A stretch of DNA of 64,000 nucleotides from Centropus unirufus (GCA_013397695.1 VYZI01000486.1:394421-458420), one strand, 5' to 3'; positions 1 to 14,615 are shown, counted from the first letter of the stretch. Translations and numbers: made by a program. The notes: generated by a model not told the origin, from the letters alone.

Positions 1-3000
1 GAGAGTCATCATTTGTTCATTAAGGAAAAATTAGCTGAAGCATCGGTGGAGAACACTGATGAGAGGCGGCCCGAGGGGCAGAGACACTGGGGATGCAGAG
101 GCACAAAAAGAGCACAGTGAGCCTCATGTCTGCCTCCATCTCCCAGCTGTGGCAGAGGAAAACCTTTATGCCCTTGCACACATTTCCTGCAACCCTGCTC
201 TGTGAGGCAGACGCTCTCTCTGTAGGGAGGAGCGTGCAAACACTCCCATGATTTAAAAAAAAGGGCATGAGGTGGTAGCAGAGATGACATCCAAAGGGAA
301 CAGAGGGAACATCCCTTTCCCGCAATGGGAAAACTGTGACAACCTGGAGGCCCCTGCTCTGCTGTTCAATGCCTGACAAGACAGTTCTTGGTGAGCTCTG
401 TATTAGGGCTCTGCGCCTACAACGCACCCCATTTGGCACACCAGCAACTCCAAGTAGACCTGGACGGGATTAAGGCACACTGCAACACCACCCTGCTCCT
501 GCAGCTCTGCCGAGAGTGGTGCTCACACACCGGTCTCTGCCTGGTGTTTTCCCCACCACGGGACCTCCCGTGCTCCACGGCTGCACTGTTCAGTGACACC
601 TGGCCAGGATGCCAGCCCAACAAGGCACTGCCAAGTCCCCCATCGACCCCATCTGAAACGAAGCCTGGGAGACACATCCAGGGAGAGCAGCAATGGGCTG
701 CAGACCACCACGCACCACACCGACCACTCACCTGCAGAGGCAATAGCCAAGGTAAGCTCACAAATCCCTCCTTCTCCATCTCCTTCCCTCTTCTACAATC
801 TGACCTTTGTGAGGGTTTGGCTCTCCCACTGATCCTGACTGCCACCAGAGAGCCACCACAGCTTAACGCCAGCCTAAGCCACCGCAAACTCAAGGGCAGA
901 GCACATCCACGGAGGGTTAAGCCGATGACTTTTACTTAACAGCAATTGTGAGCTAAGAGCAGAGACATGGGAATTTGCCGTGGCTTAAGCCAGCACAGGG
1001 CAACCTGTTAAGCTTCCCGGAGCCTGCAGGTCAGCCATGGTAAGCAAGACAACCCCAAAACACAGCAAACACGGAGCTGAGGATCTGACGCAGCCGGGGC
1101 TCCTCTGAAGCTGTGCATGCATCGCTGTCTTGATGTTTTACACCTCTGAAGCCAAAGTTAAGAAATTAGGGAGATGAGCAGCTTAGAAAAATATTTTCTG
1201 CATTTTTTTTAAAAAACTTTACTTCATTAAACCTAGCACACTTAGGCAATCAAGCAGTTGAACGGGGAGAAAGTCCCGTAGTAGCGTTTCAAAACAATCA
1301 AAATGCATCTCAGGCCATAATCCCCCAATTGTGGTGCTTTATATTCAGGTGAGTTGCTCTTCCCAGAAACGAAGTTTTCAAGGAGGATTCCCATATTTCA
1401 ACTATACCAGTAAGAACAGGAGCAACACCGGAGACCGCAGAGCTGCGTGCAGGGATTAGCACCCCTGCCTCAAGAGCTTGGCTGAGATCACTCAAAAGGT
1501 CAAGGCACGCACATGAGAACTGTTTTCCCTTCATGTTTTTACCTTCATTTCAACAGTGAAGGTTTTAAGACATTCCTCCCATCTGCCCTCTGGGGCCTGA
1601 CCTGTCCGCAGAGCTGCAAAGCCCAAGACCAGAGCTCCAAACGACCCCTCCTGGCCAGTCATTTCTTAAGCTCAGCAGCAGGGATTTGCTTTTGCCTCTG
1701 AGGCAAGATGACACAGACCAAGACATGCTCGGGAAATAATTTTTGTGAGCAGCACTTTTTAAACTATAAAACCTGCCAAATGGAGAGCCTGGGCCCATCC
1801 CCATCAAAACCCACCTTCCTGATGAAGACACAAGTACAGAACATTTCAGCCCTCACAAGCAAAGGACTTAAGGAAGCACAGAATTAGGCTTTATTCTCTA
1901 TTGCATCCCAAATTTCTGTTCACTCCAGGTCTGGGTCTTAAGTTCCCAGAGGAAGCCAAAGTGAAAATGCTGGCATCTTGACACACGGACAAGGAAGAAG
2001 AGAACAGAAACACATCTTTTTCTCATGCACATTACCAAGAGACATAGGGTGGCTAATAAGCAGGTGAGAAAAAGCCTTGAAATCCAAGAACAAAAAAATC
2101 CTGCATACAAACTAAAATAGTGGAAATCTTTTCTTTCCCTAACAGTCCTGTTTAAGGCATGGAAATTGTTCATAAGATATTATACAAAGATACACCTTCA
2201 CCAGGCAACAACCATCTACTGAGTCACAAAGTCAGCGTGAGCTGGAGGGGTTTCTGGGAGCTGGAATTAAGGATATCAGTTCTTTTAGATATTTCCAAGC
2301 TACTTTCCTCTGGCAAGGTTTTGGCAGCTCAGTCATTATTCTAAAGCTGGCACTCCTGTGATGAATGAAAGGCACAGTCTGGCTCTTGTAGGATGGAGTC
2401 CAAGTTCTCCAACCACGAGGACCACCTGCTCTTCTACTGCAGCAGAGACAGTGAAAGTAGAAATTATGAGAAGTAATGCAAAATTCAGCCAAACATTTGA
2501 CGGATTTCTGCCATCGGATCAAGGTATCACAGATAAAACCAGGTCCCATCCACTTTTGCAAATCCGTTTTATTGATAGATGTGGCTTTTTTTCTACTGTA
2601 CTTGTGCAATTTTGTCACTTACGCACATGGCTATGGTCACCTGATCACCTCTCCTCTTCATGCTCCACGCTTCTTCTAGTTGTGGTGGTGGTCATTTTGA
2701 GGGACAGAGGATAAGAAGGAAGGTGAAATGATGTGCTTGGGAAAGCTTTTAAGCCCATGCTAAAAATAGGCCATTCTCTTTCTCCAGTGCGGCAATCAGC
2801 TAGTCTGGAAAAGCTAGTCTGGCACGCACAACCAGTTGACTTTCTGCGTGCAAGTGCTTGGCATCTTTACATGGAAATCTTTTAATAAACTTATTTATTT
2901 TTATATTCATTGATTCGGGCATTTCAAAACAGATAGTGCCCTTCCTTTTTCCCCCTTCTCCCATTCCCTCCTTTCTCAGATTTCTGTGAACCTCTCTGAT

Positions 3001-6000
3001 TATCACCTCAATGACAGACGGCCACCATGAAGTTGATCTCCTGGCAAAAGGGCACACTGTATGCAAGGCTGGAGCACACATGTCCTTACAGAGGGCAACA
3101 TCACTTTTGCCCACAAACCATGCTGTATTTGAAGGAAATGAGGAAGATGACAAGACATGTCAAAACAGTGGGAAGAGCTGTGAACAAGGATCAGTGGATG
3201 GAAACATGAGGACTCTCCATGATGAAGTTCTGCACTGTCTTGGCAAAATGCATGAAGAAACCCATTTGTTCACCAACAACAGAGGCAGCAGCTCCAAAAC
3301 CAGACAGACAGGTGGAATGTATCCACTCAATAGTTATTTTTTTTTCAATGACCCCCTTGGACGCTTCTTATGTGGAAGCAGCATGATGACTAACCAGGAA
3401 CAGATTTGCTTGTCCCCTGCAGTAAGCAGCCCACAGCAGTTAGCCACAAAGAAGCCACTGGGTGGTCTTCCATGACACACACTACATGCTGAGTGGCAGA
3501 ATCATCTCAGAAAGAGATGGACACTTCTTCCAGCTTTGCAGCCACTGGTTGCTCGTCCTGCTCACCAAGTGACCCCCATGAGGCAAGCAGATGGTTCACT
3601 TGGAGGCAGCAGGGGATGCCCACCACTGATGGTCACCCTCCGAAGGAAAAGGCCCAAGTCTGGCAAAACACAAGCAGGTTTTCTAAGGGCACAATGCTCC
3701 AAGTTTTCCAGGATACTCCAAACCCTTTGCAGAAGCCAGTGGACATTTAAAAATAAGTGGTCAGGAAATAGAGCTCCCATTAAAATCAGAAGAAGATGCT
3801 TTAGGTGCACCTACCATTAACCCAAAGATACACACTGTATCACAACAATGCATTAAAAACCCACTCAAAACAATGAAGAAAATAAGTCACGAAATAAACT
3901 AGTAAATAGGAAGTTTCTGTGATGTCTTCAGTGAAGGATCAATATCACTGACTCCACCAGAGTCCAGGATTTTATTAATAGCACTCCCAGCCCTCTACTG
4001 GCAAAGGCCCTGAGCGAGCGCCAAGCACAGCCAACACACTGCTATCCCTAGGTCTCCAGACAGCTCCAGTTTTCCCAGTTTCACCATTGCATTGCATTTC
4101 ACACTGCGTTCCAAGTGCAAAAGGGTCTGCAGGTGGCCAGCTTCCCAGCTGGTATGCACTACTCTGTAGATAAACAGCAAAAAGACACCTTGAAGCATTT
4201 TGTAGGCTCTGGAGTTTAACTGGCTGACACACCAAGAAAGGCATGGCCAGGAGGAGCCGCAGCAGATACTCTGCTGGTTGCTCTCTGCTCAGCAGACTGA
4301 GGAAAGTATAGCATAATGGAAGAAGTATCACCAACTTGCATCAGCCTGAAGAGACTCCCGAGCAGAAGGAGGGACAGGGAAGCTCTTCTCAGCAGTTAAC
4401 AAGAAGAAAGGGATCATCCTACATCTTGGATGAAAAACGAGGGAGGCAAGACCCAAAGAAAACCCTTGTAGACTGCTGAATGACAGGAGACGGCAGGATG
4501 GGCTTCTCACCACAGCAGCGTTTTTGGACAGTATCTTCTTGCATCTCTACCTTGCGTATCTGTCTCTGGCTGGTAGGTATCCTCAGGTTAACCTCTTCCT
4601 ACGGATACTTATGGCTTCAAGAGGAGACAGCAACAAGGAAGATTTTCCAGTAAAGCTTCAGTCACCCCTTTTTCACATCCAGAAGCAGCAGCAGCTCTGC
4701 CTGATTGGCTGAATCTGCTCAGGGCCTGTTTCACCATCTCATGCTCGATGATAACTGCTTGTCTCACAAGCGCCTGTAAAGTCTTAAAGTCCAAGATCTC
4801 TCATGAATATGAGATTCCGATAAGATTCTTACATCATCTCTGTGCTATCTGAGGGGGGGAATAAACTCAAAACTATATGATCCAAAAAAGCAAGTAGAAC
4901 TGAAAATCAAGATGGGTCAGCCTTCAGAATTATGACCAAAAGCAGAGCACACCAGTGGCAAATGGTCAGAGCAGATTATTTAAGTCATAGCAGGTACAAA
5001 GACCCACAGCCGATTTAATAGCTTTCCTCCTGCTACACAAGAAGAGCTGGTGTGAGAGCCTGCTGTAACACAGTCCCCGGCCATGTACCAGTCCCAGTAC
5101 GCAGCCAATGGGGCTCATTGTTCATGCTGCACATTGTGTAGAAGCATGCTCCTGCCTTAGCCAAAAGAAAAGCAGGATAAGAAACGTGTCCCCACTGACA
5201 AAAATGAGCCTACGGAACTACAGAGCAAGTGCCTGTGCCTGTCTCCCACCTACCTTTAGCAAGTGGTAATTGCTTCAAGACTGGCCACAGCTCTCATACA
5301 AATATTGATAGATGGGTATCAGCCTCAGAATAAGTCTCACAAGTTTCATGAATTGGTGGAGAAATAGAAGAGACACTCATCACATATTAATATTTCCCTG
5401 CAGAGTACAATGGAATGCTCGGTCAATCCTTATACACTAAAGAAGTCAGCGGGAAGCCAACCATGGGGATACCCCAACCAAGGACAAGCAATGGTTGCAC
5501 TTTACATATCTAGGAATTCAACCATGAAGCAAAACCCACAGGAAACCAAGCTTCACTAGTTCCTCTGTTCACATTTATTCTTCTCTCTTTCATAAAAGAA
5601 ATTTCCAAACCCAGTACTGGTATGAGCACTCTATCCTCTCTAAAACGGGGGACTCAGCCACTCGAACGAAAAACCCACCAAAGGCAGACTCAGGAGCCTT
5701 GCTTTGGGGCACAGGGAGCACAAGCCTTCCCTCCTTGCCTATCCGTGTCTTGTTCCCTGTAACCTAGACATACAAGGTGGAATGGTTTTAAAGGTTATTA
5801 TATTCCAGAGCACAGCTAAATTCCTGCAAACACAACCTTCAGAAATGAAGAAGGAAGGAGCTTTAGCCTGTTTCTTTCTCTGTACATCACAATGGCAAGA
5901 AAGACTTTTTTCCCCATTAATTAGCTTGTTTTTTTCCCCCAAACCCTTGCTTGAGCACATTAGGTATTCAGGTCTCCTGTGCCCTGGCAGACTCAAGGGA

Positions 6001-8300
6001 GACCGAAGAGGTAGTGGAATCACAACAGCACAGAGGGGAGGATGGGGGAAAATCAATAAGGGAAGGGAGCTTCAGCTGGACTCTCACAGCTCCCATATCC
6101 CAGCTTGTTTCTATTAACAGGCATACTTGGAGAAAAATAATTCCTTGGGAAAGACTTGCTACCTGCAGCCAGTTGTCAGAGATGGAAGAAGACTCCCAGC
6201 TCATCACCTGAGGCTCCAAACAGACCTCTCAGGCACTGTCTTGCAAATGTCACCACTCTATAGCAAAATGAATTATATAGCAACACTGCAAGCTACACTC
6301 CAAAATAAACAAGTAAAGAAGCAATTTAGAAAAAGAAAAAAAAAAACCCAGACGTTCTTGTTTAAGAAAAATGTTCATTATCTTAGCCATCACTGAAAAG
6401 AAAACCTAACATAAAAGAGACAGAAAGCTATTTCCCCTTAAAACTCACTGCAAGTTTATTTGAGTGCTCGATCATTCTCAGACATTCTGGATCTATTAAG
6501 GACTGCTTTATGCCAGAAAAATCCACAAAAGTGATTTCATTTAAACTAATGCAGCCTCTTTTACTAGTCTGTTAATATTGTATTGCAGCACACTTTTAAA
6601 CCGTGCAGTTTCTTTTGATACTTTTAAGGGTGTCCACATAGCAGGGGACAATAAGATCATGGAAAAGACACAGGCGAAATGCAAAACTCACCGCCTCATA
6701 TGCTACGAGTGAAAAGCCAATTCCTTTCGTGCCACTAACAGAAATTCAACCCCCAAGAGTGCGCAAAACCAATATGAGAAAAATGTGAGGATTAAATTCC
6801 TAGGAGGCTGACAAATGCTCCTCCTTTACCCACAGGGTTGCCGAGGTGCATGCCCTCACACTGAGAGCACGGCCTTCCATCGGTTTCATTAAGTCTGATG
6901 CAGAAGTCCTTTCCCATGACATTTGTACCCTGGAAACACAGGCTGAAATTGGGGAAGAGGCAGCCACATCCCCAACCGATGTACCATGTTCACCCTGAGC
7001 ACAACAGTGGAGCTGGGGTGGGGTGGGAAGAGTTAGATGTGCAGCCTAACAGTGACCAAAAGTTACTGGCTTCCCAAGTTTCACTTCCACCAGTCTCCCA
7101 CTTCCTATTTTAAGTTATGGTCAATTAGGTCCAGGAAAGGCAAAGTCAGCAAACTCAGTTTTCTCCCATTTTGCTGTGTGCAGCTGCTCACGGAGTCAGT
7201 CAGCGCTGAAGATGGCAGGCTTGGAGAAGCCACACTCTTCCCTCTGCCTGCCTACGGGTTGGAGCAGTGACTCACTAGTGCAAACCGTGTCCCACCTCCC
7301 CGGAGTACCCTGATGCCTTCATCTATCAGAGCCATGTCCCACCAAGCCAAGAAACTCCTGACAGCGTCAAGGACTTAACTAGAGGCAAAAGAGGAGACCA
7401 TCTTACAAATCCTCCCAAGACCCTAATGGAAGGTTTTCTCCTCTTTAGCAAGCAGGGTGCCATGGCCCATCTTTCCCAAAAAACCCAACCACCTCCACGG
7501 AAACGCAGCAAAACACACCAAACCATGACACAGCCCCTCAAAGCCCAACGCTTCTGGGTGGAGAAGAGCAGCATTTTCCCAAGGTAAGATCAAAGTCCCT
7601 TTCCTTCACCATGCGGTGGGAAGGGTCTTTGCTGGCTGCGCAACCCCGGGCAAGCACTGAACCATCACCACCTCTCTGGCCTCCCTGCATCTGGAGCAAA
7701 AGCCGGTCGTGCCCCAGCAGAGGCTGCATTTATAGTAGCATCTCCTGGCATATAATCCCCTGAGAAGGAAAGGTTGGATCATGACCCACAGCTAGGGAGG
7801 GCCACAAAAGGAGGACCACGGTTAGCTTTACGTGCTCAGGAAACTTCGCCTCACTGAAAAAAAATAATTGCAAGGTTTGGGCTTTGTTTGTTTTTACAAA
7901 GTCCCCAGTACCTGTCACATTATTAGAGGAGATTATGGAACACCTCTGCTGACATGCTCAACAGCATACACCTACGACAACCTCTCATTTTCCTGTTAAA
8001 TATTTCCCTCCTTCCTGACTTCCACTTTTTTATTATTATTATTTTCATTGTTTCCTTGCAGGCTCCTCATCTATCTTCAGACTCAATCATTTAAATTTTA
8101 ATAAGAGGCTTTCACTGTCTATCCCCTTTTTCTTCAAAGGCCCAGCTTTATTTTTCTGCTTCTTCTCAGTTCCCCCAGCCTAATTGTTGTTATTATTTTT
8201 AACCTTCAGTAGTTTCCTTTGCTTTCTTCTCTGCTCTGATCTCTCCCTGCTCCCATTTCCCCCCTCTGTATTAAGTCCCTTTCATCCCTCACCTCCCTCT
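1..8300. other. Intron 2, left part: no feature recognised apart from composition
   Basis: No gene, RNA gene or clear transposable element was recognised. The interval 7980-8310 is pyrimidine-rich on the plus strand. Short runs of A and T occur at 1203-1217 and 6335-6347. Confidence 0.6.
8032..8043. repeat. (ATT)4 in a pyrimidine-rich tract
   Basis: Four ATT units within the T/C-rich interval 7980-8310. They are flanked by T runs. Confidence 0.8.
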
Positions 8301-8973
8301 TGCCCACGGCCAAGCATCCAAACACACGTGGAGCAAGCATAACCAAGCATAAATATGAAAGGGATCATCCAATTTCAGAAAAACGCTTGCCCCTACCTTT
8401 TCAAATATTTGACTTACAATGATTAAGTCCAATAAGACCATATTTTATTTTACTTTTTTTTTTAAACAGAGCTCTGCAGGTCTTTAATAAACCTCAGCCT
8501 CCGTCTTGATGGCAGCCAGGACTGCAGTCGCTGAGCTGTTTCCTATGCATTACAGCAGGTTTGTTTCAAGGTGAGCGAGGAGGATGCCTGAGCCAGGAGC
8601 CTGAATTATAAGCAAGGACATTTCATTCCCCAGATGCTGGTTTATTGAAATCCAACGCCTCCCTGTCACCTGCTAACTTTGTTATGCTAACTTCTTCTGG
8701 CTGGTCTAAAATTTCCAGTCCTGTGACTTGCAGGGAAGTCCTGCTGGAGGAGGCACCAGCATAGCCTCTTGTGGAGTGTGTTTCCATCTCATGGGCAAGC
8801 AGAAGCGCCACACCTCCTGAAAGGGATAGATACGGGGGTGTCACTGCCAGAGGACACCAGGCGATGGTTGCATTGCACACCAGCTCATGAGAAGGGCTGG
8901 GGGGGGCTCCTTTTGCCTTAGGTGGGGACCACTGAGTTTCAAATCCCTTGCAGAGAGCACTCACCGGGGTCTC

Positions 8974-9001
8974 GCATGCAACCTTTATTGCATGCAACCT
9001 T
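8974..9001. repeat. 12-bp direct repeat
   Basis: GCATGCAACCTT occurs at 8974-8985 and again at 8990-9001 with a TATT spacer. Confidence 0.9.
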
Positions 9002-10299
9002 CCTATCCTCCAAATCGAACAAGCAACCGTTCCTTCCCTGAGGGCAGGGAGGAGGATAGGAAGCAGCCTCTTGCTGGCAAGGCGCAGCTCATACCAGATT
9101 TCCAACTTCCAAAAAGCACATGGGCTTGCAAGCAGTACCTGACAGCTCGCAGAGCAGTTGAGTTGGAGGAGCTCAGGGCAGAGCAGCCAGCTGGTGCCTG
9201 GGATGCCAGCTCCTCCCGGGCCAACACTCCAGAGCCCCAAGCCACACAGCGACGTCCCAGAAGAAAGAACAAACCTGCGCACAGCTTACGGCGCTCTGGG
9301 ACAAGCAGGTGCCGAAGCTGCCAGCCCCTTTCGCTGTTCCTCCTGGCCAAGAATGCAGAGCCACAAGGAAGAGAGGGCGAAGACGCAGGCAGGGAAAACC
9401 ACACCTGGTGTATAAGAGAGCCCTTGCTGGAGAGTCAGACTGCACTTTGTAAACATTTCATTAAAACCAGGTCCACCTAAAGGGAGGAAAAAAGGCATTT
9501 CCTGCTTCGAAAACAGGGGAAAACATACAAAACAAAAAATAATTAATTGCACATGCCTTTGGGTGAGGCAGCAAGGCAGAACCCATCCTATAAATGCCCA
9601 CCAATGAAAGTTCTGACATAGCACTGCCACAGCATTGACAAAAATAGTGTCTGCAAAGAGCAGAATGGGACTAGAATACAAAGTCATCTCCTAACTCTGT
9701 GCCACCTCCCCATTTCTAGAGGAGACAGAAGGCAGCTCCAAATGGTAGTGACGACTTCACTTCTTGCCAACGTGGGTGCACAAACCTGGCTGAAAAAGAA
9801 AAGGGAATATATCTATCTTTGTTTTTATCAAGATTTTGATTTCATTCCCATTCAGCCAGGTTTAAAACTGGCTGGTAATGCTCACCCTCAGCTATAGAAA
9901 TGCCCTCAGGAACCCAGAAAGCCTTGGGTGAAGATTTGCTAGAGCAAAGCCTGCCACACCCTTCCAGATGCTACCGTGCACCAGTGTTGGAAGGGGCCCC
10001 TTTCTGCCCAGTGCGCATCCATGCACAAAACTGCTCACGTTGAGTGTCCTGCAGGAAAAGCAGGTCTCGCCAGTACAACCAGCTCCGCAGCACCTGGCTG
10101 CAAGCTTTGTAGAGGGAAACTTTTTGAAAACACCCTAAATTCCCCAGCATCCCCACGGCTGCTTTCCCACAGCGTCGCTCTCCATCCAACTGGTCTCTCA
10201 CCAGGAGGAGAGAAAGAAAGAAATAAATAAAAGGAAATACACCCGTGTGTGGGCTCATGTAATTTTAATCAAACTAATGTCTGCAAAAAGCGGGGTGGA

Positions 10300-11300
10300 G
10301 GGGCGGGGGCAGGGAGGGATTACGGTGCCACTTGTTCAAAGCGCTCCCGTTTATTCCACATCTGCGATCCCTTTTGAGCTCCCAGTAGCAGTGAGGAGTA
10401 CGAGATGTACAAAGCAAGTGTGTGGCGCGCGCTGAGCTGTCTCTTTGTTTTAGTCACCGTCTGCTGCTAATGTCAGCGAGAGAGCACTCCGGGGATCGGC
10501 GCCTCAGTGCTGTGCCAGCTAATTACACACCCAACAAAAGCACCCGAAGGGGGGGAAAATGAAAACGAGAGGAAACCAAGCATCCTAAAAAACAATGGAG
10601 AACTTACCGGGGGGCTAGGATCTAAGGAGCCCAGAGCCGCTTCCCATGGGGCTGCAGGGAGAACGGGTAACGCAGGGAGGGAGAGAGAAAGCACGCTGAG
10701 CCCCACCAGGAATGGTCTTGCCTCACAGCAGCAAGGGCACTGGAAGCGGGGAAAGGGACAGCGCGGCAGCAATACAATGGGGTGAAGGAGAGGAATGCTG
10801 AGAAGGCCATTGCATGCGCCTCCAGGGATCCTGGCAGAAGGCGAGAGCAGCAACAAGGAGAAATGGCCTGAAAAGTTCTTGGGAACTGTTTCCTGTAGAA
10901 GAACTGGGCAAAGAGCTGGCGCTGCAGGAAGGGGAGAGGAGCTGGTGGCTCCCGGGGATATCAGCAATGTCTGTGCCAGCCTGGCATTTCAGAGGTGGGG
11001 CAGAGCACCTCACAGCAGAAGGGGAGCTCTGTCCCTCACCTGACCGCACAGCCCTGTGAGCCCCCATCCCTGCCTCCCAGCCGGAGAACTGCTAAGCTGG
11101 TAATACCAATGCTCACCGGCCTCGCAGGGAACACGAAACACATAATGACTGTGTGGGAAGCGGTCCGTTCACTACATTACCTCCCTGAGATACGCGAGAG
11201 CTACCCACCGCGGGGAGAAGCTCAGGAGCTGCTGAGGAGCGGGTTCCCGGGGGGGCTCAGGTATTAACTAATCCAGGCCCAGCCCCCGGAACCTAGCCAC
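10300..11300. promoter_or_regulatory. CpG-enriched patch inside IGSF3 intron 2
   Basis: CpGs are clearly more frequent here than in the surrounding intron, for example GTGGCGCGCGCTGAG at 10420, GGGGATCGGCGCC at 10491, and CGCG-containing text around 11191-11212. Around 10440-10540 the CpGs sit beside homeodomain-type TAATTA sequence (GCTAATTACAC). It could be an orphan CpG island with enhancer or alternative-promoter activity. No exon or TATA box is evident. Confidence 0.4.
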
Positions 11301-12318
11301 AGCTCCCAGACGGGGATTAAAGCCAGTAAAATGAAAATTTCAAACACGCATCCAGAAAACCCATGTGCATTCCCCACAGCGGCAAATAATCAGGTGCCAA
11401 GGAGGAGATTAACCCTGTGCGACCGGAGGAAACAAAGGCATAAGAGCTGGTCTGTTCAAGAAGCTGCTGTGCCTGCTTCTCCCACACGAACACAAATCTG
11501 ACCAGCAGGAACAAGGGCAGCACCTGAAAAAGAAATTCTGATTACTAGGAAATATAAGTCTCTGGATTTATGCAGATTCACAACGAGCAGCAGCAAGATC
11601 CCCGCAACAGCCGTTACAGCAGAGATGGTGAGCCAGGTAGGCTCCTACCCAGCTTGCACCATGGCATGCATTGTGTTAGATTTATATTTTAGCTGATGCT
11701 GAGCAGGCCACAGGGCCCTGTGCAGCAGCCCCTGCCCCACCATCTGCCAGACCCGCAGCAGGCTGCACGCTGCACCCTTGGGTGCTGAACGCCATGCCCT
11801 GACAAATAAGCAGTGGGGCTACGGGGACGTCCTTTGCAAATCGCAAACCCCGACAATCTGGGGACACACACACAACAGAGCAGCCCAGGTGGAGAGGTCA
11901 CTGTACCTTGCAGAGGTCAGGGAGCTGTTTGAGGCCACTGTTGGCTTGTTCGGGTGATGAAAGCTGACACGAGGCACCACAGAGCGCAAAACAAGAGGCT
12001 GCTGCTCATTTGCAAGCAGAGGCAGCCAGTGCCTCTTTTGGATGGGGGCCCTCTCTGCACACTGCTGGCAGGCTAACAACTGCAGGAGACGTCCACGTGC
12101 TCCCAGCTCAACAGCCAGATGTGTGTCATGACAGGCTTGAAGCGACACATCCCTCATGCTGGTGCTGTTGCAGCAGGAACATGGTTCCCAGTCAAGCAGC
12201 CTCCAGCAATACCACCTTGGGCTGTGATCTTGTCAGGTTTCATAAGCTTAATCAGGCTCTGCTCCAGATGCCATCCAGGGGTTTTACTGCCAGGCTGGCT
12301 GGCCTGCTCCTCCAGACT

Positions 12319-12336
12319 CAGCAGCAGCAGCAGCAG
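12319..12336. repeat. (CAG)6 trinucleotide repeat
   Basis: Six CAG units followed by CAC in intron 2. No supported coding frame uses it. Confidence 0.95.
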
Positions 12337-14615
12337 CACGGTGTCCTGGCAGTCAACAGGAGGATCTACATTTCAGTCTTGACAACTTCAACCAGCAGAT
12401 AATAAGGGATAGGACATTTGGACCTTTGGGCATCAGCTCCATGGATGAGTAATAAGACTCAGACTGTAGTGGCTGGCTTGAAACTATTACATTTTTGCAG
12501 CAATGGGAAGCACCTTCTAGCCTTCTTGGGAGGGACCTAAGGAGCAAAAGGGCCCTGGGGCAGCTTCAGGGGCGCACACATCATCTAAAGCACCTTATTA
12601 GTGCAAATTGTCCACAGTTCTCCAGCTAGACTTAGCCCTACCAGAGCACCCTGTGGCCTGACCATACCACAGGAGACGACAAGTCCATCTTCCTGTACAG
12701 ATGCTATGTGACAAGGCTGCCTGCTGAAATTCACTGCATCGCTGCCACAGGGCAGCTCAGCACCCATGTAGCACCCTGAGCTGGTGCCGTGCTTATCTAC
12801 AGCAACAGGTTCTGGCTAAGCCTGACCCCATGGATGCTATCCGAAGCCACTGCACTACTGCCCAGCACAGCACGCCTTTGTGTCCCAGTTCCTCCTCTTC
12901 CCTTCCCTCCATCGACAGCAGACCCTTGACAAGGAACCTCTTCAAACAGAAGAGATCTGAAAAGCCCGGTGTCTCCAAAGAGAGGCTCAAGGCATGTGTT
13001 GCTCTGTCCACAGGCACAAGGGAGCAGAAATGATCTGAGAGCCAAGCACCAGTATCTCACTCCCCACTGCTCGCCGTTCCCTGTGACTCACAAAGTCACT
13101 TCAAAAGGAGCTCCTCAAAGCAGCATCGCTGCCTCCGACTTCCCAGTTGCAAGTGGTGAGGAAGAAAGAGCAGGAGGCATCAGCACAAAGGCAATTACTG
13201 CATCTCAACAGCCCTGACGGAAGGCAGCACTAAAACCCCCAGAGTCTGCTCGGGGGTCAAGAGCCTGAAACAGTACCTAGGGTACTCAGAATACACCTGG
13301 AAAGGGTGGTCAAGGACCCTCCCACGTCCACAAGGCACATGCAGAAGGAGGCACACACGCCTCGGAACCTTTGGGGCCTCCTCCCGTTGCAGGAGGGAGC
13401 AAGGGCATCCTTACACCCCTCAAGGGCATTCCTTACAGTCCCTCCTCAGGCATCGCCATGTGCAGCCCTCCCTACTCCAATATTCCTGGGACACCACCCT
13501 CCTACATGCCCTGTTGCTCCTCACAACACAAAACTTCTTGCCCAAGGCCTTCCAACCTGCCACTTCCACGCTCCTTCCCTGCCTCTTGTCTTCCCAGAGC
13601 TGCTGTTCTTACTTTCCTTCCTCCTCCCTTTTCAGCTCTCTTTTTCCCCACCTTTTGCTTCCCTTACCTCCAGCCTCCTTCAACCTGCTCACTCCCGCCT
13701 TGCACACCTCCCTTTGCTCATCCTCACGTTCCCCAGCCCACCACTGGGATGACTACAACATTCCCCTTCCCCAGGAAGGGCAGGAGCCTCTCAATTCCAC
13801 CCAACCACACTGCAGGCAGCTGGCTCCATCTTTGGCTCAGTTCACCCTGCACTCCAGGCCTTGGCTTGGAGGCAGAAGCCCCTTGTGCAAAGAGAGGCTT
13901 ATCCTCAAGGGCCACCTGCACCAACCGTTGTGTTCCTCCAGACACACTCATACTTATGTGGCTTCAGCTGCCAAAGAGCTCGAGTGGAGGTTTTTGGAGG
14001 ATGGGCAGTGTCTTTACTCAGTAGATAAGCTCTGTGCAATGGTACCGCAGGAGTGGCCTAAACAGCGTCCCCCGTTGATGCCACACTGGCCTAGGATATC
14101 ACTGCAGAAGGGAAGAGGCTGGAAGCATCCCTGTGGCCATGGGAGGTCTCTGTGCTGCTCCAGAGCCACTGCCCCTCTCAGGGTGGCCTTTCCAGCCAGC
14201 ACTTGGAGCCACGGAAATCCTCCATAGCACAGAGTCTCCAAATGAGACAGCTCAACGTTCTGGCAACCCAACCTCTCCACCTGCTTCCCCTTCCCTACAG
14301 GCTAGCATTGCTCCCACCCACCAGCAGCAGTGCCAGGCGCGCCAACCGTTGGGCACAACCCTCACCTGCAGTTCCGTCAGGAGCCCTGTCTGCGGACAGG
14401 TGGCATCACTGCACATGAGAGCACTCAAAACATGGCAACAGACTGCCAGAGCGCCTGTGGTCATCTGTGACACGCTGATGCGATTCCTCAGTGGACAACG
14501 AGGCTCAAGAGCCTCACATTAATCCCCCAATAAGTAAGTTACTGCTTTGGCGTCTGCCCTGTGTTTTCATGCAGCAAAAAGCCATAAAACATTGCTCTGT
14601 TTAAATCTTCTCACC

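Larger units (their letters stand above)
8301..14615. other. Intron 2: non-coding, with C/T-rich tract at 13430-13740
   Basis: No supported gene. Several long open frames overlap in different frames and strands, which points to composition bias. The tract at about 13430-13740 is strongly pyrimidine-rich on the plus strand and accounts for two overlapping open frames of more than 200 codons there. Confidence 0.6.

Noticed and set aside
8623..9282. 219-codon minus-strand open frame
   Set aside because: No recognisable domain and overlapped by equally long frames on the other strand; no splice context linking it to IGSF3.
12010..12402. Plus-strand open frame with a polyglutamine stretch
   Set aside because: The glutamines come from the (CAG)6 repeat; the rest is not recognisable and lies in IGSF3 intron 2.
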